Shown here: positions 13,381 to 20,691 of the stretch, in pieces
Layout: the number at the start of each line of letters is the position of its first letter
Position numbering within the stretch: the stretch's first letter is position 1
Notes under the pieces: generated by a model
What the model was told of the DNA's origin: nothing
Databases searched by the model: none
The model's input: the letters and a program-made list of their open reading frames with translations, nothing else
Made by a program: the position numbers and the translations under genes
Source of the DNA: 66-474 sp051962095
GTDB lineage: Bacteria > Pseudomonadota > Gammaproteobacteria > Xanthomonadales > Rhodanobacteraceae
Reading direction: 5' to 3'
DNA length: 21,332 bases
Assembly: GCA_051962095.1 (NCBI GenBank)
Contig: JBQCCP010000166.1
Location: 1-21,332, forward strand

Positions 13381-15186
13381 ATGCCACTCGTCGCCCTGCC
13401 TCGTCCGCCCTTGCCGCGGGATCGCGTCCAGCACCTCGAGTCGTTGACGCGGGGCCTCGACACCGCAAGCCTGTGGTGGCTCTCGGGTTACACGGCGGGT
13501 CTGGCGGCCCGGGTGGACCCGACATCGGGAGCGTTGCGGGATGCGCGCGCGGAAGCGGAACCGGAAGCTGGCACGCGCGTCACGATCGTCTATGGCAGCC
13601 AGACCGGCAATTCGAAGCGCGTTGCCGAGCAACTGCAACGACGCATCGAAGATGCCGGTCTGGCCGTGCGTCTCGTTCGCGCCGACGCCTATCCCTTGCG
13701 CGAACTGGCGCAGGAGCGCTGGCTCTATATCGTCATCAGCACCCAGGGCGACGGCGATCCACCCGATGATGCGCGCGGTTTCGTGGATTTCCTTGCGAGT
13801 CGTCGCGCGCCGAAACTGGAGGCGCTTTCGTTCGCGGTGCTGGGCCTCGGGGATTCGAGCTATCCGCAATTCTGCGCGATCGGGCGGAAGCTTGATGAAC
13901 GCTTGGCCGAATTGGGTGCCGCTCGCCTGTTCGCATTCGGCGAGGCCGATCTCGACATCGACACGGTCGCGGAACCGTGGACGCAGCAGGCGCTCGCGCA
14001 CGTGCGGGACGTATCGAAGACCGCCGCGCCGCCGAGCAACGTCACGCAGCTGCGACCGCACGCGGAACCGGCGACGTGGTCCGCGGCGCGACCGTTCAAG
14101 GCCGAGGTGTTGGCCAACCAGCGCATCACCGCCGACGGCAGCAGCAAGGACGTGCGTCATCTCGAAATCGATCTGACAGGTTCCGGGCTTGATTACGAAC
14201 CCGGTGACGCGCTGGGCGTGGTGCCGCGCAATCCCGCGCCGCTGGTCGACGCGGTATTGGGTGCACTGCGCCTGGATGGCGGCGCGACCATCGCGCATGC
14301 GGATGCCACTCACACCCTGCGCGAGTGGCTGGGGTCGAAACGCGAACTGACGCGGCTCAGCCGTCCGCTCGTGGCGGCGCTGGCCGAGCGCAGCGGTGAT
14401 GCAGCGCTGCGGGCGCTTCTGCAGCCGGAAAACGCTGATGCATTGCGTGCTGTGCTGGTTGGCCGGCAGCCGATCGACCTGTTGCAGAAATATGCCGCGG
14501 AATGGACCGGGGATGCGCTGGTCGCGGCGTTGCGACCGTTGACGCCGAGGTTGTATTCGATCGCGTCCAGCCGCGCGGTGGTCGACGATGAAGTCCATCT
14601 CACGCTCGCGCACGTCGAGTACGCCACCGACGCCGGCACGCGCTGGGGCGCGGCTTCGCACTGGCTGGCGACGCGTGCGGAAGGCAACGCGATCGAGGTG
14701 TACCTGGAACGCAACGAGCGCTTCCGGCTGCCTGCCGATCCAGACCGCGACATCATCATGGTCGGGCCCGGCACCGGCGTGGCGCCGTTCCGTGCGTTCG
14801 TGCAGCAGCGCGCCGCGGCCGACGCGCACGGGCGCAACTGGCTGCTGTTCGGCAATCCGCATTTCCGCAGCGATTTCCTGTACCAGACCGAATGGCAGGC
14901 GGCGCTGAAGAACGGCACGCTGCACCGGATGGACGTCGCGTTTTCGCGCGACCAGGCCGACAAGGTCTACGTGCAGGATCGCCTGCGCGAGCACGGCCGC
15001 GATGTGTTCGACCGGCTGGAAAACGGTGCGCACCTGTACGTGTGCGGCGCGGCGCAGATGGCGCGTGACGTCGAGCACGCGCTGCGCGAAGTGATCATCG
15101 AACACGGCGCCCGCGATGCCGAAGCCGCCGACGAATACATCGCCGGCTTGCGCGAACAGCATCGCTACGCACGGGACGTCTACTGA
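13381..15186 (+). CDS. cysJ: Sulfite reductase (NADPH) flavoprotein alpha subunit
   Basis: Electron-supplying subunit of assimilatory sulfite reductase: NADPH to FAD to FMN to the CysI siroheme. From ATG 13381 the protein has 601 residues and starts MPLVALPRPPLPRDR, aligning with E. coli CysJ; a GTG at 13333 would add 16 unneeded residues. The flavodoxin domain has VYGSQTGNSKR (70-80) and STQGDGDPPDDA, with LGLGDSSYPQFC. The FAD-binding part has PRLYSIASSRA; the NADPH site has GPGTGVAPFRAFVQQR and YVCGAAQMARDV. The C-terminal YARDVY ending is typical. TGA overlaps the cysI start by one base (TGATG). No good Shine-Dalgarno is seen. Confidence 0.95.
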   Translation: MPLVALPRPPLPRDRVQHLESLTRGLDTASLWWLSGYTAGLAARVDPTSGALRDARAEAEPEAGTRVTIVYGSQTGNSKRVAEQLQRRIEDAGLAVRLVRADAYPLRELAQERWLYIVISTQGDGDPPDDARGFVDFLASRRAPKLEALSFAVLGLGDSSYPQFCAIGRKLDERLAELGAARLFAFGEADLDIDTVAEPWTQQALAHVRDVSKTAAPPSNVTQLRPHAEPATWSAARPFKAEVLANQRITADGSSKDVRHLEIDLTGSGLDYEPGDALGVVPRNPAPLVDAVLGALRLDGGATIAHADATHTLREWLGSKRELTRLSRPLVAALAERSGDAALRALLQPENADALRAVLVGRQPIDLLQKYAAEWTGDALVAALRPLTPRLYSIASSRAVVDDEVHLTLAHVEYATDAGTRWGAASHWLATRAEGNAIEVYLERNERFRLPADPDRDIIMVGPGTGVAPFRAFVQQRAAADAHGRNWLLFGNPHFRSDFLYQTEWQAALKNGTLHRMDVAFSRDQADKVYVQDRLREHGRDVFDRLENGAHLYVCGAAQMARDVEHALREVIIEHGARDAEAADEYIAGLREQHRYARDVY

Positions 15187-16877
15187 TGTCCGAGTCCTCC
15201 GACCTCGAACGGATCAAGCGCGGGAGCCACCACCTGCGCGGCACCTTGCGGATGAGCCTCACCGATCCGATCACCGGCGCTTTGCGCCAGGATGACGTGC
15301 AACTGCTGAAATTCCACGGCGGTTACCAGCAGGACGACCGCGACGCGCGCGAGGCGCGGCGTCTGGCCAAACTGGAACCGGATTACTCGTTCTTCCTGCG
15401 GCTGCGCCTGCCGGGCGGCACGATGTCGCCTGCGCAATGGCTGGCGATGGATGCGATGGCAACGCGCTACGGCACGCGCGGCCTGCGCCTCACCACGCGC
15501 CAGACGATCCAGACCCACGGCATCCGCAAAGTCGATTTGCGTGCGGCGGCGCAGGCGATCCATGCGTGCGGGCTCGACACGATCGCGGCGTGCGGCGACG
15601 ACAACCGCAACGTCGTCGCGGCGGTGAATCCGTTGTTGTCGCGCGTGCATGCGCGGATCTTCGAGCAGGCGCAGGCGCTGTCGCTGCACTTTCGCCCGAA
15701 CTCGCGCGCGTGGTACGAGACCTGGTTGGATGAGCCGGCCACCGACGGCAACGAAGCCGAGCCGCTGCTGGGCGATGCCTACCTGCCGCGCAAGTTCAAG
15801 ATCGGTTTCGCGGTGCCGCCCGACAACGACATCGATGTGTATTCACAGGATGCCGGGCTGGTCGCGATCATCGAGAACGGCGCACTGACAGGTTACGTCG
15901 TGCTGGTCGGCGGCGGCATGGGCGCGACGCATGGCAACGCCAAAACGTACCCGCGCATGGCCAGCCCGATCGGCTTCATCGTGCCGGAGCAGGTGACCGC
16001 GCTGGCCGAAGCTGCGTTGACGCTGCAGCGCGACCACGGCGATCGTTCGGATCGCATGCGCGCGCGCTTCAAGTACACGGTCGACAACCACGGGCTCGCA
16101 TGGATCAAGGCCGAGATCGAACGGCGGGCCGGATTCAAGTTGCAACCTGCACGCGATTTCGAATTCACGCGACGCGGTGATCGCTTCGGCTGGCGCAAAG
16201 GCGATGACGGCCGCTGGCACCTGGGCCTGCGCATTCCGTTCGGGCGCGTGCACGACCGGGATGGCGTGACGCGCCAGAGCGGGATGCGCGAACTCTCGGC
16301 CTTGCTGGCCGAACATGCGCCCGATGCCCGGATTCGCCTGACGCCGAACCAGAACGTGCTGATCGCGGGTGTGCCGGCAGAGCTTCGCGCAGCTATCGAT
16401 ACCATGGCGGCCGGGCACGACCTTGCATTGCATCGTGCAGGTTCGCGCCTTGCATTGAACACCATCGCTTGCGTCGCGCTGCCGACCTGCGGGTTGGCGA
16501 TGGCGGAATCCGAACGCTGGATGCCGGCGTTCCTGTCGAAATTCCAGGCGCTGCTGGACAGGTACAACCTCCACGACGAGCCGATCGACCTGCGCGTCAG
16601 CGGCTGCCCCAATGGCTGCTCGCGGCCGTATCTCGCCGAGGTCGCATTGATCGGCAAGGCACCCGGCCGCTACAACCTGATGCTGGGCGGCGACCACCGC
16701 GGCCAGCGAATGAACGCGCTTTACCGCGAAAACATCACCGAACCGGAAATTCTCGCCGCGCTCGAGAAATTGCTGGCGCGCTTCGCCAGCGAGCGCGAAC
16801 AAAATGAACACTTCGGCGATTTCGCCGTGCGCACCGGCGTGGTGACGCCGCCGCCCCCGCGCGACGCCGCGGCATGA
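15186..16877 (+). CDS. cysI: Sulfite reductase (NADPH) hemoprotein beta subunit
   Basis: Catalytic subunit that reduces sulfite to sulfide in six-electron steps at a coupled siroheme and [4Fe-4S] cluster. The 563-residue protein has the family length. The four cluster cysteines are Cys429 and Cys435 (in IACVALPTCGLAMAE) and Cys474 and Cys478 (in VSGCPNGCSRP). The sulfite/siroheme-binding basic residues lie in LRLTTRQTIQTHGI (100-113), and KFKIGFAVPPDNDIDVY (204-219) is also characteristic. It is translationally coupled to cysJ upstream and overlaps cysH by ATGA. Siroheme would be supplied by the cysG product encoded near the right end. Confidence 0.97.
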   Translation: MSESSDLERIKRGSHHLRGTLRMSLTDPITGALRQDDVQLLKFHGGYQQDDRDAREARRLAKLEPDYSFFLRLRLPGGTMSPAQWLAMDAMATRYGTRGLRLTTRQTIQTHGIRKVDLRAAAQAIHACGLDTIAACGDDNRNVVAAVNPLLSRVHARIFEQAQALSLHFRPNSRAWYETWLDEPATDGNEAEPLLGDAYLPRKFKIGFAVPPDNDIDVYSQDAGLVAIIENGALTGYVVLVGGGMGATHGNAKTYPRMASPIGFIVPEQVTALAEAALTLQRDHGDRSDRMRARFKYTVDNHGLAWIKAEIERRAGFKLQPARDFEFTRRGDRFGWRKGDDGRWHLGLRIPFGRVHDRDGVTRQSGMRELSALLAEHAPDARIRLTPNQNVLIAGVPAELRAAIDTMAAGHDLALHRAGSRLALNTIACVALPTCGLAMAESERWMPAFLSKFQALLDRYNLHDEPIDLRVSGCPNGCSRPYLAEVALIGKAPGRYNLMLGGDHRGQRMNALYRENITEPEILAALEKLLARFASEREQNEHFGDFAVRTGVVTPPPPRDAAA

Positions 16878-17599
16878 TCCCGCCCGATCCCGTCACCGCC
16901 GCGCAGTCGCCCGAAGCGCTGGCGGAACTGAACCACTGGCTCGGCGGCTTGGCGTCCGAACGACGCATCGAATGGGGGCTCGCCGCGCTCGCGGGCGAGC
17001 ACGCCCTGTCGTCCAGCTTCGGCGCGCAGGCCGCGGTGTCGCTGCATCTGGTGACGCGGGTGCGGCCGGACATCCCGGTGATCCTGGTCGACACCGGCTA
17101 TCTGTTTCCCGAAACCTATCGCTTTGTCGACGAGCTTCGCGCACGCCTGCAGCTCAACCTCAAGGTTTTCCGTCCGGATCTCGGCACGGCATGGATGGAG
17201 GCGCGTTTCGGCAAGTTGTGGGAACAGGGCGTCGACGGCATCGCGCGCTACAACCGCCTGCGCAAGGTCGAACCGATGCGGCGTGCCCTGGACGAACTCG
17301 GTGTGCGCACCTGGATTGCCGGCATCCGTCGCAGCCAGTCGCAAAGCCGCTCGCAGGCGCAATTCCTGGAACTGCACGACGGTCGCTGGAAGCTGCACCC
17401 GATTGCCGACTGGTGCGACCACGACGTGTGGCGCTACCTCAACCGCCACGACTTGCCGTATCACCCGTTGTGGCACGAAGGCTACGTGTCGATCGGCGAC
17501 GTGCACACCACGCGCCGCTGGGAACCCGGGATGCGCCACGAGGACACGCGCTTCTTCGGCCTCGCGCGCGAATGCGGCCTGCATTTCGCCGCAAAGTAA
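16874..17599 (+). CDS. cysH: Phosphoadenosine phosphosulfate (PAPS) reductase
   Basis: Thioredoxin-dependent reduction of PAPS to sulfite, the step before CysJI. The 241-residue protein has the PP-loop-like SSSFGAQAAVSLHL, VDTGYLFPETY, and GIRRSQSQSR. The catalytic cysteine is Cys234 in the C-terminal ECGLH motif. The paired cysteines that hold the [4Fe-4S] cluster of APS reductases are absent: the place of CCxxRKVEPL reads YNRLRKVEPM. The substrate is therefore predicted to be PAPS, implying a CysC kinase elsewhere. The start overlaps the cysI stop (ATGA), completing a tight cysJIH operon. Confidence 0.94.
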   Translation: MIPPDPVTAAQSPEALAELNHWLGGLASERRIEWGLAALAGEHALSSSFGAQAAVSLHLVTRVRPDIPVILVDTGYLFPETYRFVDELRARLQLNLKVFRPDLGTAWMEARFGKLWEQGVDGIARYNRLRKVEPMRRALDELGVRTWIAGIRRSQSQSRSQAQFLELHDGRWKLHPIADWCDHDVWRYLNRHDLPYHPLWHEGYVSIGDVHTTRRWEPGMRHEDTRFFGLARECGLHFAAK

Positions 17600-17600
17600 A

Positions 17601-17610
17601 TGGACGTCCA
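17601..17610. promoter_or_regulatory. Palindrome TGGACGTCCA between cysH and pheA
   Basis: A perfect 10-bp palindrome directly after the cysH stop. It shares TGGACGTC with the 18-bp palindrome in the cysB/cysG intergenic region. GACGTC is common in coding sequence of this GC content, so a shared regulator is only a possibility. Confidence 0.25.
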
Positions 17611-17658
17611 AACACTTGCGAAGTCCGCGCGGCGCCGTCAAGCTGCGGAGCTTTCCTG

Positions 17659-17664
17659 AAGGAG
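17659..17664 (+). promoter_or_regulatory. Strong ribosome binding site of pheA
   Basis: AAGGAG, 7 bases before ATG 17672. It is the clearest Shine-Dalgarno in the window and fixes the start of pheA, including its basic N-terminal extension. Confidence 0.75.
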
Positions 17665-17671
17665 AGCCTGC

Positions 17672-18835
17672 ATGGCTGGCAAAACCCGGCGGCCGCGCGG
17701 TTCAGCCGCAAAATCCGCACGCGCGCAAGCCGCGGGCAAGCGCGAAGCGCCTGCCCCGAAGCCCGACCTCGCCGCGGTGCGCGCCGAAATCGACGGGATC
17801 GACCACCAGATCCAGGCGCTGATCGCACGCCGCGCGTATTGGGCGCACGAAGTCGGACGCGCGAAAGGCAAGCTTGCCGCCGCGGTGGACTATTACCGGC
17901 CGGAACGCGAAGCGCAGGTGTTGCGGCGCGTGGTCGATCGCAACGATGGCCCACTGGCCGACGACGTATTGGTGCGGCTGTTCCGCGAAATCATGTCGGC
18001 CTGCCTCGCCCAGCAGGAGCCGCTGAAGGTCGGCTATCTCGGTCCGGAAGGCACGTTCTCGCAACAGGCGGTGTTCAAGCACTTCGGGCATTCGGCGAAG
18101 GGCTTTCCGCTGGCCAGCATCGCGGAGGTGTTCGACGAGGTCGCCGACGGCCGCGCCGATTTCGGCGTGGTGCCGGTGGAGAATTCCGGCCAGGGCACGA
18201 TCCAGTCCACGCTGGACCTGTTCCTGGGCTCGCCGCTGAAGATCTGCGGTGAAGTCGAACTGCACGTGCACCAGTACCTGCTGTCGCGCGGCGGCCACAT
18301 CGAGGACATCGAGCGGGTGTATTCGCATGGCCAGTCTCTGGCGCAATGCCGCGGCTGGCTGCGCCAGAATCTGCCGCGCGTGGAACTGGAGGCGGTCTCC
18401 AGCAACGCCGAGGCCGCGCGTCGCGCACGCAAGGCCGACGACGCCGCGGCGATCGCGGGCGAAAGCGCCGCGCACGTGTACGGGTTGCAGGTCGTCGCCG
18501 GCCCCATTGAGGACCGCCCCGACAACACCACGCGTTTCCTGGTGCTCGGCCGCGCGCTGTTCCCACCATCCGGCAACGACCGCACCTCGCTGCTGGTCTT
18601 CGTGCGCGACCAACCCGGCGCGCTGTACCGCGTGCTGGAACCGCTGGCGCGGCGAGGTGTCAGCATGAACCGCATCGAGTCGCGGCCGGCGCATACCGGC
18701 AAATGGCAATACGCGTTTTTCATCGACGTGAACGGGCACGTGGACGAATCGCCGCTGCGCGACGCGCTGGCGGAACTGGGCGACTTTGCGTCGCAGGTGA
18801 CGGTGCTGGGTTCCTATCCCGTGGCCGTCGCCTGA
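17672..18835 (+). CDS. pheA: Bifunctional chorismate mutase / prephenate dehydratase (P-protein)
   Basis: Converts chorismate to prephenate and then to phenylpyruvate, the committed branch to phenylalanine. The 387-residue protein has three domains: an AroQ-type chorismate mutase (about 33-115, LAAVRAEIDGIDHQIQALI with the conserved Arg/Lys pattern), prephenate dehydratase (about 118-300, starting VGYLGPEGTFSQQA and including DNTTRFLVLG), and a C-terminal ACT domain for phenylalanine feedback (about 308-385, with GALYRVLEPLARRGVSMNRIESRP). The first 32 residues are a Lys/Arg/Ala/Pro-rich disordered extension not found in E. coli PheA. It follows cysH by 72 bp with its own strong ribosome site. 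serC and aroA, frequent neighbours of pheA, are not here. Confidence 0.94.
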   Translation: MAGKTRRPRGSAAKSARAQAAGKREAPAPKPDLAAVRAEIDGIDHQIQALIARRAYWAHEVGRAKGKLAAAVDYYRPEREAQVLRRVVDRNDGPLADDVLVRLFREIMSACLAQQEPLKVGYLGPEGTFSQQAVFKHFGHSAKGFPLASIAEVFDEVADGRADFGVVPVENSGQGTIQSTLDLFLGSPLKICGEVELHVHQYLLSRGGHIEDIERVYSHGQSLAQCRGWLRQNLPRVELEAVSSNAEAARRARKADDAAAIAGESAAHVYGLQVVAGPIEDRPDNTTRFLVLGRALFPPSGNDRTSLLVFVRDQPGALYRVLEPLARRGVSMNRIESRPAHTGKWQYAFFIDVNGHVDESPLRDALAELGDFASQVTVLGSYPVAVA

Positions 18836-18890
18836 AACTCGGCGGCGGGTTCCGCGGTCCCACGTTCATTGCCTCGAACGAGATCGCGCC

Positions 18891-19373
18891 ATGCGACGCC
18901 TCTGCCTGCTGCCGGTTTTGCCAATGCTGATGTGCGTGTGGTCAGGGTCTGCCCGCGCCGGTTCCTACGCGGACGCGCTGTCGCAATGCCTGATCCATTC
19001 GACCACGCCCGCGGATCAGAAGACCGTGGTGCGCTGGGCCTTCGCCACGATGGCGCTGGACCCGGATGTCGCGCCGATGGCGTCGATTTCGTCCGCGCAA
19101 CGCGCGTCGATCAACCAGAGGGCGGGTGCGCTGGTGACGGACCTGCTGGCGCGTGCGTGCAATCAGCCTGCGCAACAGGCGCTGATGTTCGAAGGGCCGG
19201 GCGCGGCGCGCACCGCGTTCGAAGCCTGGGCGCGTTGGGCGATCACCAGCCTCGCCACGGAGCCGCACGTGATGCAGGGCGCCGGCGCGCTGCTGCAGTA
19301 CATCGACATCGGCAAGCTGATGTCGCTGATTCCGCTGCAAGGATTTCCACCGGCGAGTGCCAGCACGCATTGA
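18891..19373 (+). CDS. Small secreted protein of unknown function
   Basis: A 160-residue protein with a clear Sec signal peptide: Arg-Arg at positions 2-3, a hydrophobic core to about 18, and a probable cleavage after ARA (residue 23). The mature part has two cysteines, Cys33 and Cys90, which could form one disulfide in the periplasm. The segment CLIHSTTPADQKTVVRWAF (33-51) followed by MALDP resembles a recurring family of small proteobacterial periplasmic proteins without assigned function; this is recalled resemblance, not a search. The rest is predicted alpha-helical with no repeat or lipobox. It lies 55 bp after pheA on the same strand and converges on cysB. No strong ribosome site is seen. 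Confidence 0.75.
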   Translation: MRRLCLLPVLPMLMCVWSGSARAGSYADALSQCLIHSTTPADQKTVVRWAFATMALDPDVAPMASISSAQRASINQRAGALVTDLLARACNQPAQQALMFEGPGAARTAFEAWARWAITSLATEPHVMQGAGALLQYIDIGKLMSLIPLQGFPPASASTH

Positions 19374-19447
19374 ATGTGGATCGAGCTTCGCGGTGTGCCC
19401 GAATGTAATCGCATGGACTCGCCCCCGCGCATTCAACCGACGCGTTA

Positions 19448-19464
19448 CGGCGTTTCTCACGCCG
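19448..19464. terminator. Hairpin overlapping the cysB stop
   Basis: CGGCGT (19448-19453) pairs with ACGCCG (19459-19464) over TTCTC, covering the cysB stop codon at 19457-19459. It sits between two convergent genes, where a terminator is expected, but there is no U tract on either strand. The rest of the 83-bp gap shows nothing else. Confidence 0.3.
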
Positions 19465-20434
19465 CCACGCGATGCAGCTCCGTCCACGCAGGCGGTTCCG
19501 GCCATGTCGGTTCGGCGTTGCCGGCGACCACGCGTCGCAGATCGATGCCGTCGACTTGCGGCGCGACTTCGCGCAGCAGGCGCAGGGCAAAATCGCGCAG
19601 CACCCGCCCACGCGGCAGCACCGCCCAGGTGATGCACTCGGGCAGGGCATCGGGCGCGCGCAGCACGCGCAGGTCTGCATCGGCCGCCGACACTGCCATT
19701 TCGGCCAGGATGCCGACACCCAGTCCGGCGCGCACGTAGGTCTTGATCAGGTCCGCGTCGTGCGCGGTCATCGCCAGTTGCATCGGCAGGCTCGCGCCGT
19801 CGAACGCGCGCCGCAGCGACGACTCCGGTTTGCGCGACGATTCGTAGCTGACCAGCGGCAGCTCGGAGAGATTGCGCAAGGTCACGCCCCTGCGCTTGGC
19901 GAGCATGTGGCCGGCGGGCACCAGCACCACGCGTCGCCAGCGGAACAGCGGCACCGCGACGCCGCCAGTGGGCGTAGCGCCGCTGGTGCTGATCACGGCC
20001 AGCTCGTCGCCGCCGCGCGCGAGCCGCGCCAGGATTTCGCTTTCCTCCGACGGCTGCAGCCGGATGCTGACCGCGGGAAACTCGCGCCGCGTCGCGGCGA
20101 TCGCATCGGGCAGCACGTAACGCGCCTGCGTGTGCGTGGTCACGAGGGTGAGCCGTCCCTTGCGCTCGCCACGCTGGTTGGCCGCCAACGCACGGATGTT
20201 GCCGGCCTCGTCGAGCAGGCGACGCGCGTGCACCAGTACATGTTCGCCGGATTGCGTCAGCGAGGTGAGGCTGCGACCCTTGCGGGTGAACAGCAGGAAT
20301 CCGAGTTCGTCTTCCAGTTGCTTGATCTGCCGCGACAGGCCCGGCTGGGTGGCGTGCACGCGGTCGGCGGCGAGGGTGATGTTGAGGCCCGAGTCGGCGA
20401 TGGCCACGAGATAGCGGAGTTGGTTGAGGGTCAT
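19457..20434 (-). CDS. cysB: LysR-type regulator of the CysB family
   Basis: Transcription regulator of sulfur assimilation; in enterics CysB with N-acetylserine activates the cys genes. From ATG 20434 the protein has 325 residues, the CysB length; the longer open frame is rejected because the family starts with M-x-LNQLRYLV. The winged helix-turn-helix covers 1-60 (ATQPGLSRQIKQLEDELGFLLFTRKGRSLT). The effector domain keeps the sulfate-pocket motif TTHTQARYVLP (99-109; Thr100, Thr102, Gln103) and DADLIKTYVRAGLGVGILAEMAV. The E. coli segment YTFGFTGRS is replaced by YESSRKPES, so ligand recognition may differ. Cbl is an alternative paralogue. It is divergent from cysG, and the cysJIH genes lie 2.6 kb away. 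Confidence 0.9.
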   Translation of the reverse strand: MTLNQLRYLVAIADSGLNITLAADRVHATQPGLSRQIKQLEDELGFLLFTRKGRSLTSLTQSGEHVLVHARRLLDEAGNIRALAANQRGERKGRLTLVTTHTQARYVLPDAIAATRREFPAVSIRLQPSEESEILARLARGGDELAVISTSGATPTGGVAVPLFRWRRVVLVPAGHMLAKRRGVTLRNLSELPLVSYESSRKPESSLRRAFDGASLPMQLAMTAHDADLIKTYVRAGLGVGILAEMAVSAADADLRVLRAPDALPECITWAVLPRGRVLRDFALRLLREVAPQVDGIDLRRVVAGNAEPTWPEPPAWTELHRVAA

Positions 20435-20593
20435 TCGAAGGGTCCCGTGGGTGGTCGCAGGCAGGCACGATGCGCGCGTTCGGCGCGCCACATCGGAGAG
20501 GGGCGACAACACATCACGGGACGTTTGGGATTCATCGGATCGGTTCCGGCGCTCGATGGCGCTATGCGACCACCAGCGAGGCAGCCTAACATG

Positions 20594-20611
20594 TGGACGT
20601 CCAGACGTCCA
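20594..20611. promoter_or_regulatory. 18-bp palindrome of two metbox-like octamers
   Basis: TGGACGTC, two bases (CA), GACGTCCA: a perfect inverted repeat. Read as tandem octamers it is GGACGTCC (20595-20602) and AGACGTCC (20603-20610), which match the MetJ box AGACGTCT at 6 and 7 of 8 positions. It lies about 160 bp before the cysB start and 80 bp before cysG, overlapping where a -35 would fall if TATAAC (20620-20625) is the cysG -10. It is a candidate operator for a methionine/SAM-responsive repressor; which protein binds is unknown. Confidence 0.5.
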
Positions 20612-20627
20612 TATCGACATATAACCG

Positions 20628-20655
20628 CGATGCATAAGGCTGTCGCCGATGCGTA
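20628..20655 (+). promoter_or_regulatory. Direct repeats upstream of cysG
   Basis: CGATGCATA (20628-20636) and CGATGCGTA (20647-20655) are 9-mers with one mismatch, offset by 19 bp, roughly two helical turns. GCATAA also occurs in the cysJ dyad. They could be binding sites of the adjacent CysB-type regulator, which is encoded divergently. The rest of the 257-bp divergent region shows no other clear signal. Confidence 0.3.
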
Positions 20656-20691
20656 TTTCCGCTCGCGCCCACGGGGGCGCACACTGCACCG

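Noticed and set aside
13189..15162. 657-codon open frame antisense to cysJ
   Set aside because: Mirror of a complete flavoprotein gene; no recognisable motif.
16874..17599. APS (adenylylsulfate) reductase of the Fe-S type
   Set aside because: The cysteine pairs that bind the [4Fe-4S] cluster are missing; only the catalytic Cys234 of the ECGLH motif is in place.
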